NCBI RefSeq assembly: GCF_048569485.1
Contig: NC_134355.1
Span: 660,786,215-660,850,214, forward strand
Direction of reading: 5' to 3'
DNA from: Anomaloglossus baeobatrachus
Lineage: Eukaryota > Chordata > Amphibia > Anura > Aromobatidae
Length of the DNA stretch: 64,000 nt
In this document: positions 32,652-44,600 of the stretch, one piece after another
How the letters are laid out: each line of letters starts with the position of its first letter
How positions within the stretch are numbered: the first letter of the stretch is position 1
The notes under the pieces: model-generated
What the model was told of the DNA's origin: nothing
Database searches by the model: none
The model's input: only the letters and a program-made list of their open reading frames with translations
Position numbers and translations under genes: made by a program

Positions 32652-35600
32652 TGCTTCATTATGAAAGTGAATACAGTACAGTAATTTATTTTTTTCACTG
32701 TGTGCGGTGCGGTAGTGGGCTACATAGCATGATGGGAACTATATACCAGGATGAGGGGACTATATGCCAGGATGAGGGGGCTATATACCAGGAAGGAGTG
32801 CTATATACCAGGATGGGGGCTATATACCAGGATGATGCCATGATGGGGCCATATAAACTAAGATAGGCCATGATGGCGCCATATATACCAGGATGGGCAA
32901 TGATGGGGACATATTTACCAAGGTGGGGCCATATATACCAGCCTATATCAATGATCGGGGTCATACACCAGGATGGGGACATAATGGGGACATATACCAG
33001 GATGGGACCATACATACCAGGATATAGGCATTATGGGGGGGTCATACACCAAGATATGGCCATGATGGGGAGATATACCATGATGGGGTCATGATGGGGC
33101 TATATATACCTGGATGGGGCCATGATAGTGGACATATATACCAGGATATAGCCATGATGGGGTCATACACCAGGATGGGGCCATGATGTGGACATATTTA
33201 CCAGGAAGTGGCCCAGGATGGGAGATATTATTACACACTAAAATGGGGAGGGGGCAACTTGTATGTCTTTATAGGATTTAGAATTTTACAATGGCCCGTA
33301 CATGTGACGAGGGGGAACCCAGGCTCAAAGTCTGCACCGGGGCCCATCAGACTGTAGTTACGTCATTGTTGTTTGTGATAATTTTTTACAGAAGGAAAAA
33401 TTATGCAAAAAAACAGTAAAAGAATTGACATGGGGCAGATTTAAAAAATGCTGCAATACTCAAATTTAATTAGAAAAATAAAGGCAAGCAGATGCATGAG
33501 ATTTCTGAAAGTTATAGCTTTTGTGGGCCATGTAAAAAGCAGCTTTTAATTTGTATAAAGAAATTGCCTAAAAAAATGCCGTGAACCAACAAGACAACTT
33601 TTGATATTTTAAAATATGAAAATATAATAATAAAATATGGTAAACATGTACAAAATTGATATTTGCAGCAAAACATGCATGGTTACAGCTAATTCATACT
33701 TTAATTTATTGTTGGTTGAAAATCAATACTGATCAATTAAATAGCTTTCCCTTTGGTGAGGGTAACGGAGAAGAAATTCTCCCATTTCTACACATTACCT
33801 ATAATTTAAGACATCTGAGAGGACAACTCACCGGCTGAAAAAGGCATAAACGCTTCTTTCCTTACAAAATTTCCTTTGGAATCCAGAAAGTGTCCCGGGT
33901 AGAACTCATCGGCTTTCACAAAATGATCTTTGTCATAAAGAACGGAGGTCAGCAGCGGGATCACATGTGTTCCCTAAAAATGGGAAGATTTGTACAAGTG
34001 AATTCATTATATTTATATCGCCAGTCCTGGGTGATATGGTGGGAAATTCTACCCATCAATTGCCGTTGAACCACATTGCATATTAATGGCATCCAGTAGG
34101 CACCTGTATTATGAGATAAATCCAGGTAAGAACATATTTCCCCTAACCTCAAGTTTAGTGATAAACGTGTGATTGCGGATGGACCTCTACTAGTTGGAAA
34201 ATACAATTGCATTGAATATATGACACACAAACCACGTTTTAGTGATAAATGGTATATATTTTGCTTAGAGGTCTCTTCAGATCCCAGAAAGTAACAAAGT
34301 TGAAAAAACGTGATATGCGAACATGTTCGTTAATACTGGATTCTTGACTGAGTCTCAGGGTGGTCAAGATGCTCGGTACTAGATTGAGTATATTGGAAGT
34401 GCTCAACTCCTCACCCGTTGTCTATCTCTCTTGTGTCCTCACATTTTTTTTCTCCCTCTCTTTGTCTCTCAAACTCTCCTCTCCTCTTCTCTCTCTCTCT
34501 CTCTCTCTGTCTCCTCTCCTCCAATTTTCTCTCTCTCTCTCCTCCTTGATTCTTCTTTTTCTTTCTCTCTCCTCTCGTCTCTCTTTCTATCCCCCGCCCT
34601 TGGGGTGGAGATCTTCCGGAAAAATGCGCAGGTTTCCCATTAACTTCCATTATGCTTGCTTCTCAAGTCAAGCCTGTCCGGGCATCTGACCTGCTCGACT
34701 TGAGTACCGAGCACTTGAAAATTTTAGTGCTCACTCTTCATTATTGAAAAATAAAAAAAATGATACCCCTCTTCCCTTAATTACCCCAGATTCACAACTC
34801 CATGCCCAGTTATTTCCAGCTTAAGTCTTATTTTTTTCTTCATTCTTCTGTAGTCTTCGGCACTCAGTATATCTCACGATACTTCATGTTGTCACTTGAG
34901 GCCTAGTTAGTGCCAAAGAAATGCCTTAAAGGGAACCTGTCACCACTTTTTTGCCCTATAAGCTGCGACCACCACCACCGGGCTCTTAAATACAGCATTG
35001 CAACATACTGTACATAGGAGCCCAAGCCGCTGTGTAGAACATAAAAAACACTTTATAATACTCACCTAAACCGGTCGCTCTGGTGCACAACAGTCGGCCT
35101 TCTTGGTCTTCCTTATTCTGAAACCGCGGTGCATGACGCGTCTACGTCATAAACACGCTCCAGCATTGAGGTCCTGCGCAGGCGCACTAAAATACTTTGA
35201 TCTGCCCTGAGACGTGCAGATCAAAGTGCACCTGCAAAGGACCTCAATGCCGGTGAATGTGTATGACATAGATGCGTCATGCACCGCGGTTTCAGAATAA
35301 GGAAAACCAAGATGGCCGAAAGGGGAGGTGCCGGTCCCGGAGAACGAAGACGCACATTTGACCAGTCTGCACCGGAGCGACCTTCTAGGTGAGTATTATA
35401 AAGTGATTTTTATGTTATACCCCCGGCCTGGGCTCTTATATACAGCATGTTAGAATGCAGTATATAAGAGCCCACTGGTGCTGGCCTCAGCTTATAGGGC
35501 AAAACAGTGGTGACAGGTTCCCTTTAAAGGGTGAGGAAGACCAATGGGAAGCTGAAGCTCGATAGAAGTAGTGAGCCAGTGGAAGGCTGGGTGGGGAGCT

Positions 35601-38600
35601 GTGGCTTGCCAATACGTCATTTGACTGCCATTTTGCTTGATTCAACCAAATAAAGTGGCGAAAAATTCGGGTGATGACAAATTCAAATAATTTTTGGATG
35701 ACATTTTAAATGAGTTTGATTTGTTTCGAATTGATTCTCTCATCTCACAATAAACTATTGACATTGGCTTGTTGCTTTATCTTTATCCCTCTGATGATTT
35801 TTTACACTTTGACATGTAACTTTTAAAGTTTGTCCCTTTTGGATTCTATAAATTTTCTCTTTTTATCTACATTAAGCTTTGCTACTTTATTAGTATTTTT
35901 TGACAATCAGTATTTCTGAAGGGGTATTAACTTTTATTGGGCCGTAATACCATGTACATGGTTGAACTTTTACTCAAATGCAGTAATTCTTCAATACACA
36001 GTATATCCACCCATATCCTGTCCACTGCCATTAACTTGAGAACGGCGGCAGCTATAAGCATAGAAATGGTGTCTAGGTATAGTAAAGTAGCCATACGAAA
36101 TTAAATTCACTGAAAAGTTATTCTCCATGAATTTAATCTCCCTTATTATACCCTGGTGTCTGATGAGATCGTAATATGTAAAAAACAATCAAAAGCATTC
36201 TATTCTGCTCTCTGACCCTTCAGCTACTCACTGTCACCAGTTCAAACCTCATCACATCTTCGGATCGGTGTCAGCCGCACTGGGTCTAAGTCGCTAGACC
36301 AAAGCTTTCAGGTTTGCAAGGACTCAGATGGTTCTGCGCATGTGTCGCGGGCGGGGAGGAGGGTGTCAGCACACTACGCTCACCCCTTCTGCTCAGGTCC
36401 GGCGGCTGCTGCTCAGTGGTGGCTCGAGCGGTGGGCCGGATCCCGGGGGCTTCTCGAGCGGCACTCCTCGCCCGTGAGTGAAAAGGGGATTTTGGTTGGG
36501 GAGATTGTTTATTGTCCGTGACGCCACCCACGGTTGTGGTGATTGAGTGTACACCACCGCTGCTCTATATGGGGATCCCGGGGATGGTGAGGCGGAGCAG
36601 CCAGTTGTTGTGTGGTCCCTCCGTGGGTAGGGGTTGGTGATCCCGGGGCCCAGTGGGGTGCAGGGGCGCAGGGGCAGCGCTGTGCCTTGCGGCACTGAGG
36701 TACTCACTCAGCCAGTAAACACGACACAGTTCTTGGTAAAGAAACGGCTGGTTGGACGGGTCCCTCGGACGGTTCACGGTGCTGCGGTTCCCTGCAGTTA
36801 GCGGTGACGGTCTCTTCCCTGCACCTTTGAAATGTCTTTTTGGTAGCGGTGGATTCCCACCGGTTACCCGCTCCCCGACTACAATCTGAGCCAGAGGAGC
36901 TCCACACTTTGCCCGCAGGCGCCGGCCCTGGGAAATTGGTGCCTTGGCGGTGGCGGTGTTTCCCCGTTGTGGTTGGACCTTTGCCGTCAATCAGGACTTG
37001 CTTGTTGGGGGATCTACGTCCCCTTCACTAACGGATTTGGCAACTTACGGCGACTCCAAGCCTTGCCGGGATCCGAAAGGCCCCTGCCCTGGTGCTGACT
37101 GCCCTTTGTATACTGCTCCAGACCCCCGGGCACACAGCCTCCATGGTCCTTCCAGCAACCTCCAGACAGTCCCACTGCAGACCTCCACCACCGTCTGCTG
37201 ACCTTGCTGACTCCGTCTGGGCACACAGCCACAGACCAACTTCAGGCTTTCTGTCACTTTCACTGATGTTTCACTTCGCTCTAGCTCCCTCCTGAGCTAC
37301 ACTCTGTTCACCTCCTACTCCTTCCTCTCTCTTGGCTGAACTCCTCACTCAAGCCCTGCCTGGGCTCAACTCTCTCCTGGAACTTCCTGCCTCCAGAGCT
37401 GTGAACTCCTAGGTGGGCGGACACCAACCGCCTGGCTCCACCCCCTGGTGTGTATCAGCAGCCCCTGGAGGAAGGCAACAAGGATTTGTGGGTTAGCTGG
37501 TGTACCTGCAGGGAATGTGGGGTGCGTGTGGTGTTGTGACCTGTGTCCCCTGGCTTGCCCAGGGCGACACATTCCCCCTTAGCAAAACGCAGAACGTCCT
37601 CGGGCTGCCCGTCCAACACCGGTTTTATTTTCCTTTTTGTTTTCTGTAAATGTAAAAAGGGTATAACATGATAAATGGTAAATTATGTACATTTTTAATA
37701 AATCTTCCCTTAACGGGAGGCACATTTCTTAAACGTTGCATAACGGTTTACGGTTACGGATTCCGCTCTCTCCCACCCAAGCAACCTGGCCCTGATGCTG
37801 CCCCTAAAGCCCAGGCAGCACCCCTTGACCCACAGTCCAGCACACGGTACCCGAGCGGGATCTGTCCTTCCCTCCAGAGGGTAGCCACCGGTTCCTTTGA
37901 TGGCTGGGCCCCAGCCTGCTCTGCTCAGGGCCCTCCCTCCAACCTGCCTCTCCGGAGGCGGCATTGCGGAAACGGTAACGGCAAACAACATATTTACAAG
38001 CCACTTAACGTTTGTGGTTGCCCTGCAAGTTCACGGGCTTGTCCATGGATAGTCCTCCATGCAAAACTTTAACGGTCCCCACGGGGACAACGGTGCCGGC
38101 TCCAGCCAGTTGCAATCACAAAGCAAATCAGGTGAAACTTCGGTAATCATTTGTTTCTTATCATTCTTTCAACTTTTAAACAACAATAAACAAAATGGTG
38201 GTCCCAACGGGGACTGGACAACGGTGCTCCGCTGCCCTACTTCAGGCCTTCAGCAAACGCAGCTCCATCCCCCTCCACCAGCATATCCAACATGCACTGA
38301 CATGCCTGCGGCGACAGGGGCACCCGGTACTCATTTCCACCGGTACACGGGGCATGGACGACCACTGGGGCTCCTACATAGTGGGAACGCTCACTTGCCT
38401 CTTCAAACTCAGCAGCAGACCCGGGACTAGGGCCGGAGTCGTCATCTCGTGCTTCTGCGTCAGGCGGGTTGCCGCCAGCTGTCGCAGCCTCCTGGCCTCC
38501 AACATCCAGAACTTCAGCCCCTTCTGCGGTAGCACGGAGCAGCAGGTTAGGCGAGCTGACATTGAGGCGCCTCATGAGTAACGGCAAGGGTGATGCATAG

Positions 38601-41600
38601 GCCGAGACTAGGCCGGGCCCCTCAGCCGCAGCGGACGGTCCTGGTAGGACATAGTGACGTGGGTCACCAGTCGGTTCTGCTACATCCATTCCCCCTCCGT
38701 ACCTCGGGGCAGTTGTAAGTAGCTCCTCCACCTCGTTGGTCCACTGCTCCATCATCCGGAAGATCTGATCCTGCTGACGCTGGTGGAATTGCATCACCAG
38801 GGCCTTCATCCAGGCCACGGCCTCGGGCTCAGGGTCTGGCACAGTCTCTATTGGGACTTCTGGCACCATGCTGTTAAGGGGTCGCGGTTCCAGCGGTTCC
38901 CTCTGGCATACTTCAGGGACGTCCCGGTCGTCTGCAGCCGGCTGGTCCACCGGAGCGGCTGGGCAGGGTATCGCTACCGGTTGGGTAGGTAGCGGGCCTA
39001 ATGGTGGGGCGGCAGCAGCTATTACGGGTAGCAGGGAGAGAGGTAGGGTGAGCGGAAGCCGGCCGGGCCCCTCAGCTCCGACGGCCGATCCCTCAGGAAT
39101 ACAGGGGCGTGGGTCGCTTACCCGCTCCTCCAAATCCTCTTCTGCCTCGCGTCTCCACATAGCAGCCACCACATCCGCAATGTCGGTCTCCCACTCCTCC
39201 AGGAGGAGTTGCATATGGGCCTGCAGACGATTACTCAGCGGGACAGTCCGGTCCCTCAACCACGTCGCCGTGCCGGGCGCGGGGGCTTCCTCGTTGGGAG
39301 TTGGGTTGTACATCTTGGCAATCGTGCCTTCCAGGAACCCAGTATGTTTGCAGAGTCCTGGCGTCTCTGCTTTTATAGCCGCAGCTACATGCGTCCAGCC
39401 GCCATCGCGTCCCCCTTAGCTCTTTCCGGCCCCTCCTCTCTCGGGGCGGGGTTTTGGCCTTCGCGCCTCTACTGCTCGAGAAGACGCTCGAGTGGGAACT
39501 TTTCGCGCCAAAGATGGCGGCTTCTGAAATTTTTCTGCCGGACACCTCCGGCGGTAACAAGGCGCACCTCTACCAGACGGCAGAGCGGTAAGATCCTGTT
39601 CATGACGCCAAGTTGTCGCGGGCGGGGAGGAGGGTGTCAGCACACTACGCTCACCCCTTCTGCTCGGGTCCGGCGGCTGCTGCTCAGTGGTGGCTCGAGC
39701 GGTGGGCCGGATCCCGGGGGCTTCTCGAGCCGCACTCCTCGCCCGTGAGTGAAAAGGGGATTTTGGTTGGGGAGATTGTTTATTGTCCGTGACGCCACCC
39801 ACGGTTGTGGTGATTGAGTGTACACCACCGCTGCTCTATATGGGGATCCCGGGGATGGTGAGGCGGAGCAGCCAGTTGTTGTGTGGTCCCTCCGTGGGTA
39901 GGGGTTGGTGATCCCGGGGCCCAGTGGGGTGCAGGGGCGCAGGGGCAGCGCTGTGCCTTGCGGCACTGAGGTACTCACTCAGCCAGTAAACACGACACAG
40001 TTCTTGGTAAACAAACGGCTGGTTGGACGGGTCCCTCGGACGGTTCACGGTGCTGCGGTTCCCTGCAGTTAGCGGTGACGGTCTCTTCCCTGCACCTTTG
40101 AAATGTCTTTTTGGTAGCGGTGGATTCCCACTGGTTACCCGCTCCCCGACTACAATCTGAGCCGGAGGAGCTCCACACTTTGCCCGCAGGCGCCGGCCCT
40201 GGGAAACTGGTGCCTTGGCGGTGGCGGTGTTTCCCCCTTGTGGTTGGACCTTTGCCGTCAATCAGGACTTGCTTGTTGGGGGATCTACGTCCCCTTCACT
40301 AACGGATTTGGCAACTTACGGCGACTCCAAGCCTTGCCGGGATCCGAAAGGCCCCTGCCCTGGTGCTGACTGCCCTTTGTATACTGCTCCAGACCCCCGG
40401 GCACACAGCCTCCGTGGTCCTTCCAGCAACCTCCAGACAGTCCCACTGCAGACCTCCACCACCGTCTGCTGACCTTGCTGACTCCGTCTGGGCACACAGC
40501 CACAGACCAACTTCAGGCTTTCTGTCACTTTCACTGATGTTTCACTTCACTCTAGCTCCCTCCTGAGCTACACTCTGTTCACCTCCTACTACTTCCTCTC
40601 CCTTGGCTGAACTCCTCACTCAAGCCCTGCCTGGGCTCAACTCTCTCCTGGAACTTCCTGCCTCCAGAGCTGTGAACTCCTAGGTGGGCGGACACCAACC
40701 GCCTGGCTCCACCCCCTGGTGTGAATCAGCAGCCCCTGGAGGAAGGCAACAAGGATTTGTGGGTTAGCTGGTGTACCTGCAGGGAATGTGGGGTGCGTGT
40801 GGTGTTGTGACCTGTGTCCCCTGGCTTGCCCAGGGCGACACACATGTGCCCACAAAGGTCACAGCAGATGCCATGACATTGTGGGCCTTGACCTTTGCAG
40901 GAGCATGTTACACACTCGCACAGGGGCTGTAGGGTTACTCATCACCGGGCCGGTGTAGGGAAGGATGTCACAGCGGCCAGGCCTGGCTCCGTGACCCCGG
41001 AGGTGTCAATAAAGATGGAGGGATGTATTTACAGGGGAGTTGAGTTTATTCATGATGCCACCTGAGGTATACGGCCAACTATGAGCCGCCACTGCAAGAG
41101 GTGTCCTCTGGGGAGGATGATGGAGCAGCTTTGTTGGTATAGCTCTCCACAGGCAGGGCTGGGATCCCCAGGGATGATGGGAGTGGTAGTCTCTGCCGTG
41201 CAGTGATATGAGGTTGGGAGCGCAGGAATGGTAGGACGACACAGGGTTGCAGTCAAAGTTCTTTTACTCACTAAGTTATCCGGTCCTGGTTCACATAGAT
41301 GATACATAACCATCTCTGGAGTACTCATCTTCATCGTTATGGGCTCCAGCCGATCCCGGATAGTTCAGAGGTCAAGGCCGGTGCACTGTTTTGTGTGTTC
41401 TTCCTGCTCGTATTCCCTCCACCCCAATGCTTTTTCAGTGGAACGAGTCATAGGTGCCTGACACACTCCCTGTGAGTCCTAGAACCCCTTTCTTCCTTAT
41501 GCCCGGGTCGAGCTGTCCCAGCTCCAAAGCACAGGTCTTTTCGACTCCCCTGTGTCCTCTTCCATCCTTTCTGTCTGCGTGACTCTGTCTGTTCTGCCCT

Positions 41601-44600
41601 GCTCTCACACGCTGCTCCCCCTAACTATGCTCCACCACCGGGTGGCTGGACTAGTGGGCAGGAGGTCCCATACCCAATGATGGCTACCCCCAGGTTCTAC
41701 CCTAACCCAGTCCCAGTGGGAGAGTTGCTAAAGTGAGTGTTGTGTGAATTCGTGTGCATACCGGTGAATGACCTCCTCTGTACCTGGAATGGAACACCAC
41801 ACCTCGGCTGAGATGCAGTTTCCCTGTGGTGACTGAAGCCTCAGGGGTGGCACACATGTACAGAAACCCCCTTGTCCTAGCAAACTCAGAAATCCTGGTC
41901 TGGTGACTTCTCCCCAGGATCTTAGCACTGCTGCTATTAGTTAAAAAATGACAAAGACAGGAAGGGCGGCAGTAAGCAGTGAAGGAGTCAGAGCTGTTAA
42001 TTTCAGAGGTTTTTTACATTTTTCTGGCTGTAACGTCCTTCTCACAGAGGAGTGAGGAACTAATCACTGAGAGATGCAGTAAACAGGCAATACGCTAGGT
42101 GTCACTAAGGACTAAGGATACTAAAGACTGAGGGAAGTTAGGCAGGCTGGGATCTGAACCAAGAGGACACAAAGAGACTCAGGGAGCAGACAGGAGAGAG
42201 GTAGTGAAACAAGCTAACCAAGTGAAACAAGGTAACCAGGAGAGCATGTAAAAGCACAAGGGACAGGCAAAGAGTAGTAAGGCGGGACGCTGAAGTCGAG
42301 AGCCAGATGGGAACGGAAAAGTTAGGGGGAGCAGGCAGGGACAAGTCATAAGTCAGTCCGGGGTCGAGTACCAAGATCAATTGCTGTAACCAGGAGCCGA
42401 GTGCTTACTGCAACTTAACCATAAAATGTGACTGGTGCTGCTCCATGCACGAACAGTCATAGATAAAGCAGAGCAATTGCCCGGAAGCGGTGCTTGTGAG
42501 TAAGCCCCTCCCACTGCCGGTGAACGATCAAGTCCAGGAAACAGCCCGTCACAGGGCAAGGAAAAACATGATGGTCACACACAAGAGGACACAATATAAG
42601 GTCTCGGCACAGGAGCCGCACCACAAGTCAGGGCTCTGACACTGGCCTTTTATGGGTCAGGAAAAATTGCTGAAAAAAAATGCCAATTTTTTTTGTGAAA
42701 TTTGAGCAGAATTCAATTCAACTCAAATTTACTTAATCAACTGCACAAAACAAAATGATGTTTTGTTGTTTGTTTTAAATTCCATTGCAATTACATTTTT
42801 TCCCCATTTCTCAGTACATTTTACAGTAAATTGAAAGGTGTCATTCAAGATATGAAATTTTTCTGCAAAAGGCAAATCCTCAGACAGATATGTTGATGTA
42901 AAAATGAAAAAGTTATGGATCTTGGAAGAAGGGCAGTGAGCCCCATAGGGGTGAATGGACCCCATGACGATCGGGAAGGTGCAAGGTTAGGAGGGGGATA
43001 ATTGGTTGATCTGGGATAGGGGATAGTTGGGTCTATAGGATTGGAGGAAGGGAGCTGTAGTGGGATTGGAGGGGAGCAGGGAAGGGGTGGGGGTTTGTGG
43101 GAGGTATAATAGAGGGGGGTGTACTGATTACCTCCCCTTTCGTCGCTGAAAAGTTGTGGCCCCAGGACGTTGGTGCTGCTCGCTGCAATGGCTGACCTTA
43201 ATGCGCTGTTGGAGATGGTGAGGGGGGCCTCCTCGGTCCTCGGCGTGGACGCTCTGCGGCAGCAGCTGGTGGCGGTCTGTGGAGCTGGAGCGGTGCCGCC
43301 TGCTGCTCCTGCGCCCGGGCCGCTGCTACGTGCTCGGCGGGCGCGACCGCCGGAGCGCTACTCTCCCAGCTGGAGGGGGAGAGTGAGATCTAGGAGCCCC
43401 TACGGGGACCCTCTGGGACAGCGGAGCCCTCCATCTTACCAGGGGGAGCTGCCGGCCGCTGGGAGGAATCCTCGACGGAGATCCCGCGGGTCGGGGGTGG
43501 GCGGAGCCTCGGCGAGGTCCACTTCCGGTCCGCGGCCTGCACAGTCCCGGACCGGAGCAGCGATCACGGCAGCCCCCAGTGAAGTGCCGGCTGGGGGTAG
43601 TGCTCATCGTTCCAGATCATGGACAGAGACTCCCTGCAGGCGGCAGGGGAGAGCGACAGGTCGGAAGATGGGTGCAGAGGGGAGCGGCGACGTGAGGAGT
43701 TCGGAGGAGGGGTACGGTGGCCTGCAGGCCCGGATGAGGTCCACAGTGACGGTCCCCACCAGCGAGGATCGGGCTGGGGGGGGTTCCCAGCGAGGGTCAG
43801 ATGCAGCACGGTCTTCCTGCAGTCGGCAGGGAGGGAGCCCACTGAGAGCGGCGGGAGGAACGGCGGTGCAGCAGGCGCCCGTGCATACGGCGAGGAAAGA
43901 CGGCGGCAGGGCGCCACGGCGTGAGAAAAGGAAAAGGTCGAGCAGGAGTCGCCCGGAGGAGCAGGGTGCGGTGACTGTGGGGGTTGACGGCCGCCAGGTG
44001 CGGGCTGTCCCCTCGCTGGTCCCCCCTGAGGACTTCGGCAGCACGTCAGATTCCGGCGGTGATGATGGAGCAATGGCAGCGGCAGGTCGGACAGAGCGGC
44101 AGCAGGAAGATCGGGGCACGGCTGTTCCGGCGTCGGTTCATCGGCAGCCTGGTGAGCAGACGACTGAAATGTTTAATGCTGTGTGTAGTGAGAGCGGGGG
44201 CGGGGGTTCCGTCGCGGGAAGTGTGGCGCAAGGGGCGAGTGTGGTCGGTCAGTCTGGTTTACCGGGCCCGGAGTTTTGGGGGCAACTTTTGGGAGTGTTG
44301 CAGGGGTTGTCTGCGGAGCGGGTTAGTCGGATCGGGCCTGGGGCTCCGGTGGGGGCGTGGGTGGGCCCCACGGAGGTGGTGCAGACTGAGGCGTCGGTGA
44401 GCGGGGTGACTGTGCGGGACCCTACCTCGGCGGGAGGTGCGGGACCGGCGGCCAGTGGGGCGGCTGATGTGGGTGCGAGCAAGGAGGCGGAAAAGGAAAA
44501 AGAAAAGGAGGATGAGGTTGTGTGTTTGGATGATAGGGCACGGAGTGAAATTTACGTGTGTTTTGAAGGTCAGTTAGGGGTTCACTTGAAGAAGGAGGTG

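Larger units (their letters stand above)
30765..33368. mobile_element. Non-autonomous hAT-like transposon, 2.6 kb, filled with satellites
   Basis: The left end CAGGGGCGTAATGAC and the right end (complement CAATGACGTAACTAC) are hAT-style. The flanks TTGTTTGC (30757-30764) and TTGTTTGT (33369-33376) form an 8-bp target duplication with one mismatch. The interior carries no transposase. It holds a TGTCTGTGTATAC-type array, 70-bp and about 120-bp tandem repeats, a (CT)n tract and a degenerate array of CATATATACCAGGATGGGG units. The right end resembles the hAT fragment at 62.4 kb. Confidence 0.7.
36343..40842 (-). mobile_element. Non-autonomous gypsy-like LTR element, structurally whole
   Basis: Two LTRs of 1229 bases (36343-37571 and 39614-40842) differ at about a dozen positions (near 1 percent), so the insertion is young. 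CATG flanks both ends (36339-36342 and 40843-40846), a 4-bp target duplication. On the minus strand a primer-binding-like TGGCGTCATGAACAGG lies three bases inside the 5' LTR. A polypurine tract AAGGGGGAA abuts the 3' LTR. The 2.0-kb interior has no Gag, Pol or zinc knuckle but one long ORF. LTR ends and leader resemble the gag-bearing fossil at 8976-11738, so that family is the likely helper. It sits in intron 7 in the same sense as the P450 gene. Confidence 0.9.

Noticed and set aside
38237-39313. Calling the 358-residue ORF a Gag
   Set aside because: No zinc knuckle, no recognisable capsid motif, and no similarity by eye to the Gag of the related fossil at 8976-10364, so it is left as unknown.
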